The notes beneath the pieces were generated by a model, which worked only from the letters and a program-made list of their open reading frames with translations, was not told the DNA's origin and searched no databases. DNA of 28,052 nucleotides from NCBI GenBank assembly GCA_002435985.1, contig DIXD01000088.1, positions 1-28,052 of the forward strand. Direction: 5' to 3'. The position numbers and the translations under genes are program-made. This document shows, one piece after another, positions 25,323-28,052 of the stretch; position 1 is the first letter of the stretch; every line of letters begins with the position of its first letter. The stretch is from Spirochaetaceae bacterium UBA6089 (lineage in GTDB: Bacteria > Spirochaetota > Spirochaetia > Treponematales > Rectinemataceae).

Positions 25323-25813
25323 AACGGTTCGAAATTCTGCTCTTCGAACCAGTAGTGCCGCGAATCCTCTTGAATCTTCAGCAATTCTTCGTAGTGACGA
25401 TTCTCCCATTCGGAGAGGGACAGGAAGAAGGCTTTGAGGTGTGGCTCTTGGGCAAGATCGGCCATTTTTCGGTAATGCTGAGTGGCGTTCAGCTCTAGCA
25501 GCACGGCACTCGAAACCGCGGCGCTGACATGGCGGTCCGAAGCCACCCGTGTAAGGAAATCCTGACTGAACATAGGGTTTTTGTACTGGATTGCCTGAAT
25601 TTCTGCAGCGAGATTTGTGGTGGGCATCCGGCTGTCCTGTAGCTCTTTATAGTATCTCAACAGCCAATTGTAGTGACGCTTTTCCTCCTCTGCGCGACTT
25701 GTAAAGAAATCCGCCACATCGCCTTCGGCGCGAAGTGCTGCCTCGGAATAGATGGTCACGCTGTCGATTTCGCTCTTCATGGCATATTTCAATGCCTGTA
25801 TAAGTTCGTCCAT
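25319..25813 (-). CDS. rubrerythrin-family ferritin-like diiron protein
   Basis: 164 residues forming a four-helix ferritin-like domain. Metal-ligand patterns are visible in both halves: EIDSVTIYSEAA and EEEKRHYNWL, then LELNATQHYRKMA and EWENRHYEEL. The C-terminal rubredoxin domain of classical rubrerythrin is absent. Such proteins typically handle peroxide or iron in anaerobes. ATG 25813 has SD AGGAG. It diverges from the zinc transporter operon, and the metal-box at 25890 lies between the two promoters, so shared metal control is possible. Confidence 0.8.
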   Translation of the reverse strand: MDELIQALKYAMKSEIDSVTIYSEAALRAEGDVADFFTSRAEEEKRHYNWLLRYYKELQDSRMPTTNLAAEIQAIQYKNPMFSQDFLTRVASDRHVSAAVSSAVLLELNATQHYRKMADLAQEPHLKAFFLSLSEWENRHYEELLKIQEDSRHYWFEEQNFEPF

Positions 25814-25843
25814 GAAAGTCTCCTATGTGCTTATTATATATAA

Positions 25844-25873
25844 ATTATATATCAATACTGCATAATCGGACAA
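25844..25873 (-). promoter_or_regulatory. promoter of the rubrerythrin-like gene
   Basis: On the minus strand TTGTCC (25873-25868), an 18-base spacer and a perfect TATAAT (25849-25844), about 30 bases before the start codon, in a strongly AT-rich stretch. Confidence 0.5.
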
Positions 25874-25889
25874 GCGCGACATAAGAAAA

Positions 25890-25908
25890 TTTGCGAATGA
25901 CTTGCATT
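25890..25908 (+). promoter_or_regulatory. metal-regulator box 1 upstream of znuA
   Basis: A 19-bp imperfect palindrome: TTTGCGAAT, G, ACTTGCATT. It shares 13 of 19 bases with box 2 placed 40 bases downstream and covers the -35 element of the znuA promoter. A Zur- or Fur-type repressor is the likely ligand (inference from the neighbouring genes). Confidence 0.55.
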
Positions 25909-25930
25909 TTTATCGCAGAGTTGATATATT
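25902..25930 (+). promoter_or_regulatory. promoter of the zinc/manganese ABC operon
   Basis: TTGCAT (25902-25907), a 17-base spacer, and TATATT (25925-25930). Box 1 overlaps the -35 and box 2 begins at the last base of the -10, so both boxes are placed to block transcription. Confidence 0.55.
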
Positions 25931-25948
25931 TTGCAAACCATTTGCAAA
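25930..25948 (+). promoter_or_regulatory. metal-regulator box 2 upstream of znuA
   Basis: TTTGCAAA, CCA, TTTGCAAA: a repeated self-complementary octamer, also an inverted repeat about its centre. It matches box 1 in the TTTGC and TTGCA blocks and covers the expected transcription start. Confidence 0.6.
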
Positions 25949-25984
25949 AAATCGGCGCGGAATCGGGCGCCGGGAGGAAAATCG

Positions 25985-26920
25985 ATGAGAAAAAATTGCG
26001 GGACGCATGTCCGGAATTATTTTTTCGCCTTTTCAATGGTGGCGCTCATGTTGATCGCGGTGGGCACGGCCTCTGCGCAGGCCAAAAAGCCGGTCCTCAG
26101 GGTGGCGGTGAGTATTCCGCCCATGCAGGAGTGGGTGAATCGTCTGGCGGGCGACAGGGTTGTAGTGACGCTCATCATGCCTCCCGGCTCGAGTCCGCAT
26201 GCGTTCGAGCCGTCTCCGCGCCAGCTCGTGGAGCTCGGCAAGGCGCAGGTGTGGTTCTCGATTGGTGTCGATTTCGAATATTCGCTCAAACCTAAGGTGA
26301 GGTCGATGTATCCGAAGCTCGAGATCGTCGACGTCACAAAGAACGTGCAGTTTCGGACACTGAGGCCTCAAGAACAGGAAGAGGAACATAAGGCGGATGA
26401 AGAGAACATCGATCCTGCTTTAACGAATCGCGATCAGCACACGTGGCTCGGTTACAGCCAGGCCAAAGCCGAAATCGCTGTCATCCGTGACACTCTGATG
26501 GTCCTGGATCCCGAGGGTGCAAGCCTCTACAAGGCAAACTACGAAACATACATGAAAGAGATCGACATTGTGTTCGATTCGCTCAAGACAAAGCTGGCGC
26601 CGCTTTCAGGCTCCAAAGTGTTCGTCTATCACCCGGCTTTCGGATACTTCCTCGATACGTTCGATATCGTGCAGGTCGCGGTGGAGCTCGGCGGCAAGGA
26701 ACCCACGCAGAAGGATCTGGTGGCGCTCGTCGATCTCGCGAAAAAAGAGAAGGCAAAGGTCATATTCACTCAAGCTCAATTCTCGGAGAACGCCGCGAAG
26801 GCGGTGGCGGGGGCCATAGGCGCCGTGGTCATTCCCATCGATCCTCTGGCAGCCGACTGGCTTGCAAATGTGTCGAGAGTGGGAGAGGCTATGCTGAAGG
26901 CTGTTCCCGGAGGAAAATGA
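25985..26920 (+). CDS. znuA: zinc/manganese ABC substrate-binding protein (ZnuA/TroA family)
   Basis: 311 residues, cluster A-I metal-binding protein. The N-terminal hydrophobic segment ends TASAQA as a signal peptide (cleavage ~residue 32). Metal ligands are recognisable: His72 in PPGSSPHAFEPSP, His152 in DQHTWLG, His216 in YHPAFGYF and Asp286 in IDPLAADW. The His-rich loop of many ZnuA proteins is replaced by a short acidic stretch (EEEHKADEEN). Start ATG 25985 has SD GGGAGG; an in-frame extension to 25931 would overlap the operator. Three His plus Asp favours zinc, but Mn cannot be excluded. First gene of the operon with znuC and znuB. Confidence 0.9.
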   Translation: MRKNCGTHVRNYFFAFSMVALMLIAVGTASAQAKKPVLRVAVSIPPMQEWVNRLAGDRVVVTLIMPPGSSPHAFEPSPRQLVELGKAQVWFSIGVDFEYSLKPKVRSMYPKLEIVDVTKNVQFRTLRPQEQEEEHKADEENIDPALTNRDQHTWLGYSQAKAEIAVIRDTLMVLDPEGASLYKANYETYMKEIDIVFDSLKTKLAPLSGSKVFVYHPAFGYFLDTFDIVQVAVELGGKEPTQKDLVALVDLAKKEKAKVIFTQAQFSENAAKAVAGAIGAVVIPIDPLAADWLANVSRVGEAMLKAVPGGK

Positions 26921-26921
26921 T

Positions 26922-27770
26922 ATGGGCGATCCTGTGCTGAACACGCCGCAGGCTCAAGCCGCGGACGAGGTACATCTTCCGCATTTACCGCACCCGCCGG
27001 AGAATGTGGCCATCTGGTGTCAGAATTTGGCCTTTCGCTATAGAGAGGCTGAAGTGTTCAACGATGTGTCCTTCCATGTCCACCGCGGAGAATTCGTCGC
27101 CCTGACGGGCAAGAATGGCGCGGGGAAAAGCACGCTGCTCAAGCTCATCGTCGGGCTTTTGGAGCCTGCACGAGGGCAGGTGCTGGTGTTTGGGGCGCCT
27201 CCTCGCAGACGCATCGAATCGATCGGTTATGTGCCCCAGCACACGGGTTTCGACACGGCTTTCCCTATCCGCGTGGAGGAAGTGGTCGGCATGGGAAGGC
27301 TTTCGGGGCTTTCGCCTGTTGCGAAGCGTCAAAAGTGGGAAGATGTAGAGTGGGCCTTGCACCAGGCGGAGGTCTACGATCTGCGCGATCGGCCCTTCTC
27401 TGCGCTATCGGGAGGGCAACGGAGGAGGGTGCTCGTCGCGCGGGCGCTTGTGGGACACCCAATGCTCCTCGTGCTCGACGAGCCGACCTCGAACATGGAT
27501 GCCGACAGCGAAAAAAAATTCTACGAGGTGCTGGAGCGCTTTAAAGGCAACACGACGGTGCTCATCGCAACGCATGATTCGGACTTTGTGTCGGCGCTCG
27601 CGGATACGGTGCTCTGTGTCGGGCAGGATATCGATCACCCACACTCGGTGCATCGCCACGCGATCGAGCAGGCGGTAAACGTACCTGAAGACATCTACGG
27701 CGGCAAGGTCGTTCGTGTTCGGCACGATATCGAGCTTCCGGACAACGCTTGCTGCGAGGGGAAGGACTGA
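26922..27770 (+). CDS. znuC: zinc/manganese ABC transporter ATPase
   Basis: 282 residues. It contains Walker A GKNGAGKS (~residues 63-70), Q-loop YVPQHTGFD, signature LSGGQRRRVLVARAL, Walker B LLVLDEPTS and the switch His in ATHDSD. An extra ~30-residue N-terminal extension with HLPHLPHPP, and a C-terminal tail with DIDHPHSVHRH and a final NACCEGKD, may bind metal. The start lies one base after the znuA stop, with GGAGG in the end of znuA; the stop overlaps the permease start (TGATG). Confidence 0.92.
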   Translation: MGDPVLNTPQAQAADEVHLPHLPHPPENVAIWCQNLAFRYREAEVFNDVSFHVHRGEFVALTGKNGAGKSTLLKLIVGLLEPARGQVLVFGAPPRRRIESIGYVPQHTGFDTAFPIRVEEVVGMGRLSGLSPVAKRQKWEDVEWALHQAEVYDLRDRPFSALSGGQRRRVLVARALVGHPMLLVLDEPTSNMDADSEKKFYEVLERFKGNTTVLIATHDSDFVSALADTVLCVGQDIDHPHSVHRHAIEQAVNVPEDIYGGKVVRVRHDIELPDNACCEGKD

Positions 27771-28052
27771 TGCGCAGTTTTTTTGAGGCGGTGATGAACC
27801 CTTCGATTCCTTTTGTGCGGAACGCGCTGATTGGAAGCGTGCTCGCGGCCTTTCTGTTCGGGATTCTGGGTTCCCTCGTGACGGTGAGACGGATTTCGGG
27901 GCTTGCCGGCGCGATTTCGCACACAGTGTTGGGTGGCATCGGGCTTGCGCTGTTTCTTGCGGCCAAGGGCGCGCCGACGTGGGTGAGCCCTATGCTTGGG
28001 GCGCTGGTGTTTGCGATGCTCGCGGCACTGCTCATAAGCTTTGTGTCGCTCA
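27770..28052 (+). CDS. znuB: zinc/manganese ABC permease, 3' end beyond window
   Basis: The first 94 residues of an ABC-3 family permease. A short amphipathic start (MRSFFEAVMNPSIPFVRNAL) is followed by a membrane span and the family pattern VTVRRISGLAGAISHTVLGGIGLAL, then further hydrophobic spans. The usual length is 260-290, so about two thirds are missing. ATG 27770 shares one base with the znuC stop. Confidence 0.9.
   Translation, partial: MRSFFEAVMNPSIPFVRNALIGSVLAAFLFGILGSLVTVRRISGLAGAISHTVLGGIGLALFLAAKGAPTWVSPMLGALVFAMLAALLISFVSL

Overview
The window looks like part of the chromosome (or a metagenomic contig) of an anaerobic diderm bacterium. A Sec-exported beta-barrel-like protein, non-lipoprotein solute-binding proteins and a rubrerythrin-family protein fit a spirochaete-like organism, but no rRNA or tRNA is present, so taxonomy is an inference. 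GC-rich sugar and zinc genes fill the right three quarters. The left quarter is a patchwork of defence, housekeeping and membrane genes.

Left region (1-7.1 kb). A leftward operon encodes a small excisionase-type HTH protein, BrxF and the first ~896 residues of BrxC (DUF6079), which is the beginning of a type 3 BREX anti-phage locus running off the left edge. Both brx genes carry in-frame arrays of degenerate 7-bp repeats, and brxC also holds a larger cassette of inverted heptamers between two perfect hairpins. Next come a scar of gene fragments, a bifunctional NAD(P)HX epimerase/dehydratase (nnr), and a leftward cluster of an outer-membrane-type protein, a winged-helix regulator and a membrane protein that may be frameshifted near its start.

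Central region (7.2-25.3 kb). This is a sulfoquinovose (SQ) catabolic locus. It encodes a sulfoquinovosidase with every diagnostic YihQ residue, an ABC importer (binding protein and two permeases, no ATPase), an MFS transporter, a FucI-like isomerase, a split transketolase, an RpiB-like isomerase with altered substrate residues, a CoA-acylating aldehyde dehydrogenase, an ADP-forming acyl-CoA ligase of the SucCD family, and a DASS-family carrier. Together these fit the sulfoglycolytic transketolase (sulfo-TK) route ending in sulfoacetate: SQ-glycoside is imported and hydrolysed, SQ is isomerised to sulfofructose, two transketolase steps release sulfoacetaldehyde, and this is oxidised to sulfoacetyl-CoA and then sulfoacetate with ATP gain and export. 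A ROK and a LacI regulator are in the locus. A 23-bp operator (TTTACTTWC, 5-bp spacer, GAAARTAAA) precedes all three catabolic/transport units and overlaps the likely -10 elements, defining a local regulon.

Right region (25.3-28.05 kb). A rubrerythrin-like gene diverges from a zinc/manganese ABC operon (znuA-znuC-znuB, the last cut by the edge). Two near-identical palindromic boxes bracket its promoter and look like sites for a Zur/Fur-type metal repressor.
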